NCBI GenBank assembly: GCA_023249835.1
Contig: JAHFBY010000131.1
Span: 1 to 6,056 of the forward strand
From: Elusimicrobiota bacterium
GTDB taxonomy: Bacteria; Elusimicrobiota; Elusimicrobia; 2-02-FULL-39-32
Length of the DNA stretch: 6,056 nt
Reading direction: 5' to 3'
Numbering within the stretch: the stretch's first letter is position 1; every line of letters starts with the position of its first letter. The notes beneath the pieces are model-generated. The model was given only the letters and a program-made list of their open reading frames with translations. It did no database searches and had not been told where the DNA came from. Positions 1 through 6,056 of this stretch are shown in pieces. A program made the translations under genes and the position numbers.

Positions 1-3000
1 CGTTTACTTGCAGATTTATCTTCTTCAGTGACGCCTTCTTTAGATTCAAACTGTGCGATTGTCTTGGAGATGGTCCTGACCAGTAGGGGAACTTTTCCGC
101 GCGCTTGACCTTCATTAGTAACAGGGTCAAGTATATTTACCAAATTCCAACGAGATGGAATAGAGGTTTTATTTTTCCATAGCCAGATCGCAATGTGTTC
201 ACGGTTACTAAAAGAGCCGAGCTCTCCCTTTAATACTTTTAAAATTAAGGCGTCAATTTCCCTTGGCGATTGTTCCTGGGACAGGCCGATCAGGTTTCTG
301 AGCACATCATCAACAGGAAGTTGTCGGATCGCGACGTTTATAGCGTCCTCCAGACTATCCTCTTTCATTTCTAATATTTCTTGCAAAGAAATAGGAGAGC
401 CGTTGATCCATCGGCTTATTGTGTTTTGGTTGTTGTCTCCTTCCTCATTTTCATCATCGCTGTCCTCCAGCATTTGGCTGGCCCGATGTCTTCCCGTATC
501 TTTTTGCCTGGGGCTTTCATTGTTGATCATGCTGACATCTGAACCAGCGTCAGAACGCAGATCAGCGGTATCAGCGGATTTTAATCGGGCTTTTCTTTCG
601 TCTAAACGATTAAAGAGGACATCCAACAAGCTTTGCGCGTTAACCGAGGGTTTACCTTTAATCTGTTCATTATAAGTTTCTTTGCCCAGCAGATACTTCC
701 ACTGTGCCGGGGTCAATGATTGAACCTGTTGCTCTGTGCGCGCCCCTAATATGGGGTCAGTCAACAAACTGATTAAAAACCGGAGTTTCAGCGTAAAGTT
801 AATCTTTTGATTTTGATTGGCAATGTCAATAACGGCTTTTTGGACAAAGCTATCCATTGCCCTGTCGGAGTCTATTTCTGAGTGTAATTGTAGATAGGTT
901 TTTAGGTGGTCCCCAATCTGAATTTTAGGAATGAATTCGCCCCATTTTTCCTGATTTATCCTAATTTCATTACCGTTAATCCAAGGAAGAATTTGTTCGA
1001 AGAGCTCTTTTTCTTCCGCTCGACCGGAATCTTGGTTTAAAATCATTTCGTTAAGCTTCTCTATGCCTAACCGGCTAAGCAATTCTACCAGAACCAGCGG
1101 TTGGCTCATGTCTGAGGATTGGCGAGCAAAGATTGAGACCAATGCCTGGTAGGCTTTTTCTTGCTCGATATTAAATACGTTCAGCAGCCAATTTTTTGCA
1201 GCCAGTCTAAACCCTTCTTCCCGGGACAGGAGGCTGATGACAAAAAATAACGTTGCCAGCCGTTCTGCTCGTTCAGGCTCTTTTTTATTGGAGGCGTTGA
1301 AAGCGCGGCCATTTTCACCCGGCAACAAGACTATTTTGTTTAAGATATTATCAACTGTTTGAGTTAATCCTTGGTCGGGCGTCATCTGTTTGTGCATGAG
1401 ATCGCGCAGCATCAGGTAAGCTTCATTTTGCGCGTCGGGATCGGAAAGGCTGTCGCGCAGCGCCGCGGTGGTTTGTGCGGTTACATCTCCGTTATTAATT
1501 AACCCGGACAAAATGGCCCACAATTCCTCTCCTTTACGATAATCGTTCAGAAAATCATGAGCATCTATTTCCTCATCCTCTTTGGACTCACGGCTTTGGC
1601 TGAGACGCGGGTTAAAATCATCCTTAAAGATAGAGAAAAATCGTTCTAAGACGACTTGGTCAGTTGGATCTTGGCTGGACAGCTTAAGGCGCATTAAGGC
1701 GCGTAAGCTGGAGGGGTAATGGTGTTCGGATTTTCCATGTAAGCGCAAAATTTCTCTGCGCGCTGCCGGTGCTCTAAACAATACGCTTCCGCGCGGAGAT
1801 TTTACCGACGCATCAGCAGCTTGGGTCCAAGGAGCCGAATGAGTTTGAATTGATTGGATAAACCCTTGACCACCAAAATATAAATCTTCATCTTTTAAAG
1901 AATTTTCTGCGCTGCCGGATTCGGTAAATACGTTAGATAGTCTTCTCGCAACATTTAAGTCCGCGCGGGTGGGCTGCACAGCGTTAATTCTTTCTGCTAA
2001 GAGTTGTGTTAAGGTTTGAGAAAACTCAGAAGCATTATCAGTTAACGCTAAGAGCTTAATTTGAGCAAAAGTTAATAATCCGGATTTAAGGAAAAAACCG
2101 GTCAGCCTTTGATCTTTATTGGCAAAGATCCAATTTTCCAGGTCAAGTTTAAGCTCGGGATTTTGTAAGAGCGCTTTTAAGAACAACAGACGAATGCGAA
2201 TTGCGCTTTGCGAGGCTCCGGCGTTCCAGATTTCCGCTAAACGCGAGACCAGTCCATGAGGGCAGCTATTTTTTATTGTGTTGATCATCTCAGGCGCAGA
2301 TTCCTCATTGAGAATGATTTCGATCTTATCTAATTCCACTTCGGAGTTTTGTTCAAGCCATTGTCTCAAAACACCTTCTTTCTCAGGTTCAGACATTGAC
2401 CGCATGACTGTTTTGATGTTTTGATTAAGGCTCATGCGCGTTGAAATTTTGTCGGCTGCGCTCAAATAAGAAGATCTTCTGGGGGCTGTTATGTCGGCCA
2501 TTGCGTTTAGCTTAGCGGTGATGAGGTCATCGTTTAAGTTCCGCAAAAGATTAGCTGCCCACATATCCAGCGCGCCATTGGTTTCTCCATCAGGCCATCC
2601 CCTGTGCAGCGCTTCGAGGATTGTAGCAGGTCCTTCGTCAGTCATCCATGTTCTCATTCTTCTGGACTTAACAAAAACATCTGTTGAAAGCAGCATAGCG
2701 GTAAGGTAAATGAAGAGTTTTGACCAAATAGGGCTTTTATCGCCTTGATAAATTCCCAGCCTAGAAAAAAATATGTTTTCTAGTTGCTGGTTGTTGCGGT
2801 TGTCCAATAAAGTGTTCATTAATTCGTGTATGTTTTCGGAGTTAATCAGCTCCAACACCTTATTTGAGCTAATGTTATCCTCTGTTGCTTGTAAAAATAA
2901 ATTAAAGACGCGTTTTTCGGTTGCGCTCAACAGAAGCTGTTCTTGCGGATGAGTCTGATTAAACCCAAAATGAGCGGCAACCGCAGCTTCAAGATTTGCG

Positions 3001-5312
3001 GCAGTTAAGATTTGAGTCGCGCCCATGTGCATCAAGTTAAAATCTCCTTGCGAACGGCTAAACGACGGGGAATGCAGGAAGGTGAACATTGCCCCGGTTA
3101 TTTCCCGGGCAACGTTGGTTTCTAACCCGTTGGCAAAAAACGAGTTAAGAAGTTCGGATAGTTTATTGAATTGGTTGCGAATAAAAATAGTTTCGGCCCG
3201 CACTTGCAAGGCGCCGGAATCATTTAGGCCGGCGAAGATATGAGAGGCGTTCGCAACTGCGAAACTGATCCAATCCGCGGCGTCTCCTAACGCCCAAATC
3301 CGGACCTCTTTGCCAAAGAGCTTGAGTTGCCCTAAATCTGTGGTGTTGGACCGATCGGTTAAATTTTCTGCTGGGGCGGTTTCTAAAAACAGGGTGATCG
3401 GCTCTTTTTGGTTTCGGCCAAGAGTGACGCGTAAACCAGCGGTTTCCAAGAGCACGTTTACGGATGTGAAATGTTTAAGTCCCGCGATGTTTAGCCATTC
3501 CGTAATTTTATTTTGCAGGATTAAACTAACCCGTTGCCTGTTGGTAGAAGCATCTTCCAAGCTTAAATGGTATAAAGCCAATAGAGCGGTAGTCAATCCT
3601 TCAGTGACTGGGGACAAAGCCGATTCCAACATTCGGTTTTTAACGAGCGCCGGTTCCGCGGCGAGCCGGATTTTTTCTCCGGTAAAAACTTTTTCAATTG
3701 GGGTTTTGCCGCGCACGAAGAGTTCCAGGTACCCCGTGCCATCGCCGGCAATAGCCGTGATTTTTGGGCGCAGCACCACGTGCGCGATATTGCGCTCTTT
3801 TAAACCTTGAGCAATGCCCGCGGTATGAAACCCTCCGCTGATTAAAACCGCGGCATTAATGGCGCGGTTTTTATCCAGCGACTTAATCTTGTTCAACAGG
3901 TTTTCTAAGAGGATAGGGTCGCGTTCGGTCGCAGCCTGGTTAAAGGCTTCAAATGAGGATAAGAGCGCGCCGTAAGCGGCCCATTCGTCCTGGGCGGACT
4001 GTTTTTCCTTTAAATAGCTAATCCATTCAACTGGAGATAAACGGAACTCCAATAATTTTTTAATTGTGGAGTAGCGGTCGGATTTTTTGATTAATTTTTT
4101 TTCTAACTGATTTATGGACAACTTATTGATAAACTGTTCTTCGCAGTCAGCGATTTCCTTTATTAGGGTATTGGGATCAACTTTTTCGCTGGCTTGGGTG
4201 TAGCGAATATATTTAGCCATTTCCGGCCATTGTTTAAGCAAAACATTATTTTTTGCGCAAAACTGTTCAAACCGGGTATAAAATTGGGCGTGGCTCAGTT
4301 GGCCGGTACGGTAGGCCAAAGCAATAGCCTCGAAATCGCGCAGGTTTTCTTTGTTAACTTGTTCGGTTAAATAGCGGGTTAATCCGGATTTTTCTTTTTC
4401 TAAGTTTTTTAAATTTAATTTTGATTCCAGTTCCGCGGCTTGGCGATAGAGGGCAATTTGCGCTAAATTTTTAATGCCTTGTTTGTCTGTCAGGCTGGTC
4501 AAATAAGCGACATAATCCTTTAAGGAAATGCGTTTAGACTGAAAAGACTCTCTTTTATCAACAAATTCTTTGAGGGATTGATTTAAGCGTTGTTCTATTT
4601 CTTGGCGCAGTTTATTGTTTAAAGTTTCAAAAATGGCGCGGGCAGCGGGCTGATTTTTTGACGCCTCCTTAAATGCTTGCACGTGTTTGCGGTAATTTTC
4701 TTTGTTTTCAATGCCCCAAAGCAGCGGCATATTTTTAGCCAGGACCGCGGCGTATTCCGCGCCGGTTAAATAAGATTTTTCCATTAAATAACCCGCAATC
4801 TCTTTGCGCGCCGCCAAATCGGAAATGGAGCGTTGGGTCGTTAAATCGAATTCGCCTTGCGCGCCTTCAATACCTACTACCAGTTCCGGAAATTTTTCGG
4901 CCATCTTTTCTAAAGCGATGGCGATATTTTTTTGCGCTGAAATATTTTCGTGCGCGTCTTGCATGTGGAGGACGACGAGGTTGCCGGGCTTCCAGTTTTG
5001 CGGGAAATAAAGCGATTCCACGTCCATAGCTCCGCTGATCAGGTCGTCCAGCCAAGCTAATCGTTCGCGCGCAGTGTTCCTTAACTGTTGTTTAGAGCTG
5101 AGCGCAGCGGTGAATTTCACGTTTAGCGCAGCGGCGTTGTTTTGCTCTAAGATTAACGGCGTGGCCTGAGCCAGTTGGACCGGTTCAGCCAAACGACGTT
5201 CTTGCCAGAGGTTAGCTTGAACCAATGCGGGGGCAATGGTTCCCCAAACTAAACTAAAAATTAAAGCGTGGCTTACGGATTTGCATAACAATTTCCCAAT
5301 AATACGTTTCAT
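1..5312 (-). CDS. Giant exported protein, N-terminal 1,770 residues, ChaN/TIKI-like N-terminal domain, rest unknown (C-terminus outside window)
   Basis: Seen: reading the minus strand from the ATG at 5312 gives 1,770 sense codons and two leftover bases at the window edge, with no stop and no frame change. The start has a G-rich ribosome binding site and a signal peptide directly after it, which supports it. Order of parts: signal peptide (1-33), spacer (34-109), ChaN/TIKI-like domain (about 110-520), long helical region without recognised motifs (about 521-1580), acidic disordered linker (1581-1631), and a further soluble segment to the edge. Only four cysteines were seen (10, 352, 390, 1017), which fits an extracytoplasmic protein. 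Family knowledge: ChaN, TraB/TIKI and Ere-like proteins share a fold that includes metal-dependent hydrolases and haem binders, but they are usually a few hundred residues long. Inference: a large periplasmic or surface protein whose N-terminal domain may be enzymatic. The divergent neighbour gltX gives no clue to its job. The coding reality is very secure; the function is not known. Confidence 0.93.
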   Translation of the reverse strand, partial: MKRIIGKLLCKSVSHALIFSLVWGTIAPALVQANLWQERRLAEPVQLAQATPLILEQNNAAALNVKFTAALSSKQQLRNTARERLAWLDDLISGAMDVESLYFPQNWKPGNLVVLHMQDAHENISAQKNIAIALEKMAEKFPELVVGIEGAQGEFDLTTQRSISDLAARKEIAGYLMEKSYLTGAEYAAVLAKNMPLLWGIENKENYRKHVQAFKEASKNQPAARAIFETLNNKLRQEIEQRLNQSLKEFVDKRESFQSKRISLKDYVAYLTSLTDKQGIKNLAQIALYRQAAELESKLNLKNLEKEKSGLTRYLTEQVNKENLRDFEAIALAYRTGQLSHAQFYTRFEQFCAKNNVLLKQWPEMAKYIRYTQASEKVDPNTLIKEIADCEEQFINKLSINQLEKKLIKKSDRYSTIKKLLEFRLSPVEWISYLKEKQSAQDEWAAYGALLSSFEAFNQAATERDPILLENLLNKIKSLDKNRAINAAVLISGGFHTAGIAQGLKERNIAHVVLRPKITAIAGDGTGYLELFVRGKTPIEKVFTGEKIRLAAEPALVKNRMLESALSPVTEGLTTALLALYHLSLEDASTNRQRVSLILQNKITEWLNIAGLKHFTSVNVLLETAGLRVTLGRNQKEPITLFLETAPAENLTDRSNTTDLGQLKLFGKEVRIWALGDAADWISFAVANASHIFAGLNDSGALQVRAETIFIRNQFNKLSELLNSFFANGLETNVAREITGAMFTFLHSPSFSRSQGDFNLMHMGATQILTAANLEAAVAAHFGFNQTHPQEQLLLSATEKRVFNLFLQATEDNISSNKVLELINSENIHELMNTLLDNRNNQQLENIFFSRLGIYQGDKSPIWSKLFIYLTAMLLSTDVFVKSRRMRTWMTDEGPATILEALHRGWPDGETNGALDMWAANLLRNLNDDLITAKLNAMADITAPRRSSYLSAADKISTRMSLNQNIKTVMRSMSEPEKEGVLRQWLEQNSEVELDKIEIILNEESAPEMINTIKNSCPHGLVSRLAEIWNAGASQSAIRIRLLFLKALLQNPELKLDLENWIFANKDQRLTGFFLKSGLLTFAQIKLLALTDNASEFSQTLTQLLAERINAVQPTRADLNVARRLSNVFTESGSAENSLKDEDLYFGGQGFIQSIQTHSAPWTQAADASVKSPRGSVLFRAPAARREILRLHGKSEHHYPSSLRALMRLKLSSQDPTDQVVLERFFSIFKDDFNPRLSQSRESKEDEEIDAHDFLNDYRKGEELWAILSGLINNGDVTAQTTAALRDSLSDPDAQNEAYLMLRDLMHKQMTPDQGLTQTVDNILNKIVLLPGENGRAFNASNKKEPERAERLATLFFVISLLSREEGFRLAAKNWLLNVFNIEQEKAYQALVSIFARQSSDMSQPLVLVELLSRLGIEKLNEMILNQDSGRAEEKELFEQILPWINGNEIRINQEKWGEFIPKIQIGDHLKTYLQLHSEIDSDRAMDSFVQKAVIDIANQNQKINFTLKLRFLISLLTDPILGARTEQQVQSLTPAQWKYLLGKETYNEQIKGKPSVNAQSLLDVLFNRLDERKARLKSADTADLRSDAGSDVSMINNESPRQKDTGRHRASQMLEDSDDENEEGDNNQNTISRWINGSPISLQEILEMKEDSLEDAINVAIRQLPVDDVLRNLIGLSQEQSPREIDALILKVLKGELGSFSNREHIAIWLWKNKTSIPSRWNLVNILDPVTNEGQARGKVPLLVRTISKTIAQFESKEGVTEEDKSASK
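420..572 (-). other. Disordered, strongly acidic linker in the giant protein (residues 1581-1631)
   Basis: This segment has almost no bulky hydrophobic residues and is full of D, E, S, N, Q, G and R. It starts near DTADLRSDAGSD and ends in an acidic run, EDSDDENEEGD (1616-1626), where 8 of 11 residues are D or E, followed by NNQNT. Helical, hydrophobic-patterned sequence resumes on both sides, so it looks like a flexible hinge between two folded parts. Acidic runs of this type can also bind calcium, but no canonical calcium-loop motif is visible. Confidence 0.6.
573..3752 (-). other. Unrecognised, largely helical region of the giant protein (residues about 521-1580)
   Basis: This stretch of about 1,060 residues is open in the same frame and reads as globular, mostly alpha-helical protein rich in leucine, asparagine, glutamine and glutamate. 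I recognise no catalytic motif, nucleotide-binding loop, metal cluster or clear tandem repeat in it. The most hydrophobic segment, around residues 865-882 (LFIYLTAMLLSTDVFV), is short and followed by basic residues; it could be a membrane helix or a buried one. The only cysteine is C1017. A helical-solenoid or scaffold architecture is possible but unproven. The plus-strand ORFs lying opposite this region are antisense shadows. Confidence 0.6.
3753..4985 (-). other. ChaN / TraB-TIKI / Ere-like domain of the giant protein (residues about 110-520)
   Basis: Seen: a beta-strand-like stretch NLVVLHMQDAHEN (111-123) leads into a helix with AQKNIA (126-131). Then come VVGIEGAQGEF (145-155) and LLWGIENKENY (197-207). 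A lysine/glutamate-rich helical stretch of about 280 residues follows, then AAVLISGGFHTAGI (about 487-500) and VVLRPKI (512-518). Family knowledge: ChaN and TraB/TIKI-like domains carry an early acidic-x-His motif (such as GExH), a following strand ending in a conserved Glu, and a late G-x-x-H motif. D119-x-H121, E149 and G493-G494-F495-H496 occupy these places. Inference: a metal-dependent hydrolase or metal/haem-binding domain with a long helical insertion. Departures from the textbook motifs (D before the His instead of E) and the lack of any search leave the assignment moderate. Confidence 0.5.
5214..5312 (-). other. Sec-type signal peptide of the giant protein (residues 1-33)
   Basis: The N-terminus has basic residues (K2, R3, K7, K11), a hydrophobic core at about 16-30 (ALIFSLVWGTIAPAL), and a small-residue cleavage context, VQA before N34. 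There is no twin-arginine motif. The cysteine at position 10 lies too early for a lipobox, so signal peptidase I processing is expected rather than a lipoprotein. This predicts export across the cytoplasmic membrane; the final location (periplasm, outer membrane surface or outside) cannot be read from the sequence. Confidence 0.8.
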
Positions 5313-5320
5313 CTCTATAT

Positions 5321-5325
5321 CCCCC
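5321..5325 (-). promoter_or_regulatory. Ribosome binding site of the giant gene
   Basis: On the minus strand GGGGG, followed by ATATAGAG, sits 8 bases before the ATG at 5312. It pairs with the anti-Shine-Dalgarno core if one G-U pair is allowed, and the spacing is normal. It supports 5312 as the translation start. Confidence 0.55.
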
Positions 5326-5326
5326 G

Positions 5327-5364
5327 AAAAAAAAGAAAACACTCAGTTCAAGTTCTGATAGTGT
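5327..5364 (-). promoter_or_regulatory. Leader hairpin followed by U-rich run, terminator-like, upstream of the giant gene
   Basis: On the minus strand ACACT (5364-5360) pairs with AGTGT (5343-5339). Inside this, after a two-base AT bulge, CAG (5357-5355) pairs with CTG (5346-5344) around an 8-base loop. A run TTTTCTTTTTTTT follows at once (its first T, 5339, is also the last stem base), and then comes the ribosome binding site. The shape is that of a weak intrinsic terminator or attenuator inside the 5' leader. With only 8 stem pairs, half of them A-U, it would be unstable and may be chance. Confidence 0.3.
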
Positions 5365-5384
5365 ACTCATATTGACTAAAACAA

Positions 5385-5414
5385 ATCTTAAACTTTTTGT
5401 AACAAAAGTGTAAA
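5385..5414 (-). promoter_or_regulatory. Candidate sigma70-type promoter for the giant gene
   Basis: On the minus strand TTTACA (5414-5409, 5 of 6 to the -35 consensus) is followed after 18 bases by TAAGAT (5390-5385, 4 of 6 to the -10 consensus). A start of transcription near 5378 would give a leader of about 65 bases that contains the hairpin and U-rich run. The region is AT-rich, so such matches arise easily by chance. Confidence 0.3.
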
Positions 5415-5418
5415 GTTT
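5390..5418. repeat. Overlapping inverted repeats between the divergent genes
   Basis: AAACTTT (5390-5396) and AAAGTTT (5412-5418) form a perfect 7-base inverted repeat with a 15-base gap. A second one, TTTTGT (5395-5400) and ACAAAA (5402-5407), is perfect around a single central base and lies mostly in that gap. They overlap the candidate promoter of the giant gene, which is where a repressor operator would sit. The sequence is very AT-rich, so this could also be chance. Confidence 0.3.
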
Positions 5419-5429
5419 TATTTACCGGG

Positions 5430-5459
5430 TTGGAGGCGCAAGGCGTGATAATATATAAT
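5430..5459 (+). promoter_or_regulatory. Candidate sigma70-type promoter for gltX, -10 overlapping the first ATG
   Basis: A perfect TATAAT lies at 5454-5459, 18 bases after TTGGAG (5430-5435), which keeps only the TTG of the -35 consensus. Transcription would start about 5466-5467, at or next to the second in-frame ATG (5467). An alternative -10, TAATAT (5449-5454) preceded by an extended TG, would start transcription near 5461. Either leaves almost no 5' leader. Confidence 0.4.
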
Positions 5460-6056
5460 GGATCGCATGACTGTGCCTATTCGCGCGCGTTTTGCGCCTT
5501 CGCCTACCGGCTACCTCCACATCGGTGGGGCGAGGACCGCTCTTTTCAACTGGCTCTTTGCCCGCAACCGGCAGGGGAGTTTTATCTTGCGCATTGAAGA
5601 TACCGATGAGGTCCGTTCTACCGAGGAGTCGGTCTCCGCGATTTTGCGTGGGATGCATTGGTTGGGACTAGACTGGGACGAGGGACCTGACCGGCAAGGT
5701 TCCGCGCACGTTGCCAAAGGCATGGCCGGCCCTTACTTTCAAATGCAGCGTTTGGAACTCTATAAACAGTACGCGGACCAGCTTTTAGCCGCGGGCCGGG
5801 CGTTTCATTGCTACTGCATGCCCGAAGAGTTGGACTCCATGCGCAAGAAAGCGCTGCTCTCTAAAGAGATGCCTAAATACGATGGGCGCTGCCGGAACTT
5901 AAGCGCGGAACAAAAGGCTGAGCGCTTGTCCCAGGGCCGCAAACCCGTGGTGCGGCTTAAAACCCCGCAGCAGGGCACGACGGAGTTCAACGACGTGATC
6001 CGCGGCCACGTGGTGTTTGAAAATTCGCTCATTGACGACGTGGTGCTGCTCAAACA
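5458..6056 (+). CDS. gltX: Glutamyl-tRNA synthetase, N-terminal 199 residues (C-terminus outside window)
   Basis: It charges tRNA with glutamate in the cytoplasm, using ATP. Seen, numbered from the ATG at 5458: [17 protein letters not shown] (11-27) is the class I signature, with HIGG standing for [13 protein letters not shown] is the conserved glutamate/ATP-site strand. C118-x-C120 with Y141 and C145 matches the spacing of the zinc-binding insertion known from E. coli GltX (Cys98, Cys100, Tyr121, Cys125). RLKTP and FNDVIRG follow as in the catalytic domain. The KMSKS loop and anticodon-binding domain lie past the edge; the family is usually about 460-510 residues. An in-frame TAA at 5449 bounds the start, leaving ATG 5458 or ATG 5467. 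The outer one is listed; the inner is favoured if the overlapping TATAAT is the real promoter. GGAGG at 5432-5436 is too far (21 bases) to serve 5458. Between EGP and GPY the linker has about 13 residues, some 6 longer than in GltX proteins I can recall. A non-discriminating GluRS charging tRNA-Gln too cannot be excluded. Confidence 0.96.
   Translation, partial: MDRMTVPIRARFAPSPTGYLHIGGARTALFNWLFARNRQGSFILRIEDTDEVRSTEESVSAILRGMHWLGLDWDEGPDRQGSAHVAKGMAGPYFQMQRLELYKQYADQLLAAGRAFHCYCMPEELDSMRKKALLSKEMPKYDGRCRNLSAEQKAERLSQGRKPVVRLKTPQQGTTEFNDVIRGHVVFENSLIDDVVLLK

Noticed and set aside
193..675. Plus-strand ORF of 160 codons
   Set aside because: It lies wholly antisense to the giant gene, is serine- and leucine-rich in the manner of an antisense shadow, and has no recognisable motif.
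3310..3810. Plus-strand ORF of 166 codons
   Set aside because: It is antisense to the giant gene, crossing residues about 502-668, with no ribosome binding site or domain; the minus frame carries the coherent protein.
5372..5400. TTGACT at 5372-5377 as a -35 box for gltX
   Set aside because: The matching -10 position 17 bases on (TTTTGT) fits the consensus at only three places, so the TATAAT at 5454 is a better candidate.
5445..5597. GTG-started ORF of 50 codons with GGAGG at a good distance (5432-5436)
   Set aside because: It is out of frame with gltX, runs through its conserved HIGG region, and its product resembles nothing; the well-placed GGAGG is probably chance or relates to the -35 region.
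5422..6053. Minus-strand ORFs opposite gltX (5422-5658, 5511-5723, 5811-6053)
   Set aside because: They overlap the conserved catalytic domain of gltX on the other strand and are shadows of it.

Overview
The window holds two divergently transcribed genes separated by a short AT-rich intergenic region, and both run off the ends. The minus strand, from position 5312 to the left edge, is one uninterrupted reading frame of 1,770 complete codons with no stop in the window. It is therefore the N-terminal part of a very large protein. The plus strand, from about 5458 to the right edge, is the first 199 codons of glutamyl-tRNA synthetase (gltX), recognised from its class I synthetase motifs.

The giant protein starts with a classical signal peptide (residues 1-33). 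Next comes a region (about 110-520) whose motifs resemble the ChaN / TraB-TIKI / erythromycin-esterase-like fold: QDAHEN at 118-123, VVGIEGAQG at 145-153 and SGGFHTAGI at 492-500. Then follow about 1,060 residues of mostly helical sequence that I do not recognise, a disordered acidic linker (about 1581-1631), and a further soluble segment cut by the window edge. I see only four cysteines in 1,770 residues, and no clear long membrane anchor after the signal peptide. The likely picture is a large protein exported across the cytoplasmic membrane, with unknown function.

The intergenic region (5313-5457) contains a possible promoter for each direction, a G-rich ribosome binding site for the giant gene, a hairpin followed by a U-rich run in the giant gene's leader, and overlapping inverted repeats between the genes. 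The gltX promoter candidate places a perfect TATAAT across the first ATG, so gltX may be translated from a leaderless or nearly leaderless mRNA.

The organism is a bacterium using the standard code. A very large exported ORF, moderate GC and a bacterial zinc-type GltX suggest an uncultivated Gram-negative lineage. The combination recalls Omnitrophota, known for giant ORFs, but this is inference from memory and nothing here proves it. The two genes have no evident functional link. Long plus-strand ORFs inside 1-5312 are antisense shadows of the giant gene.
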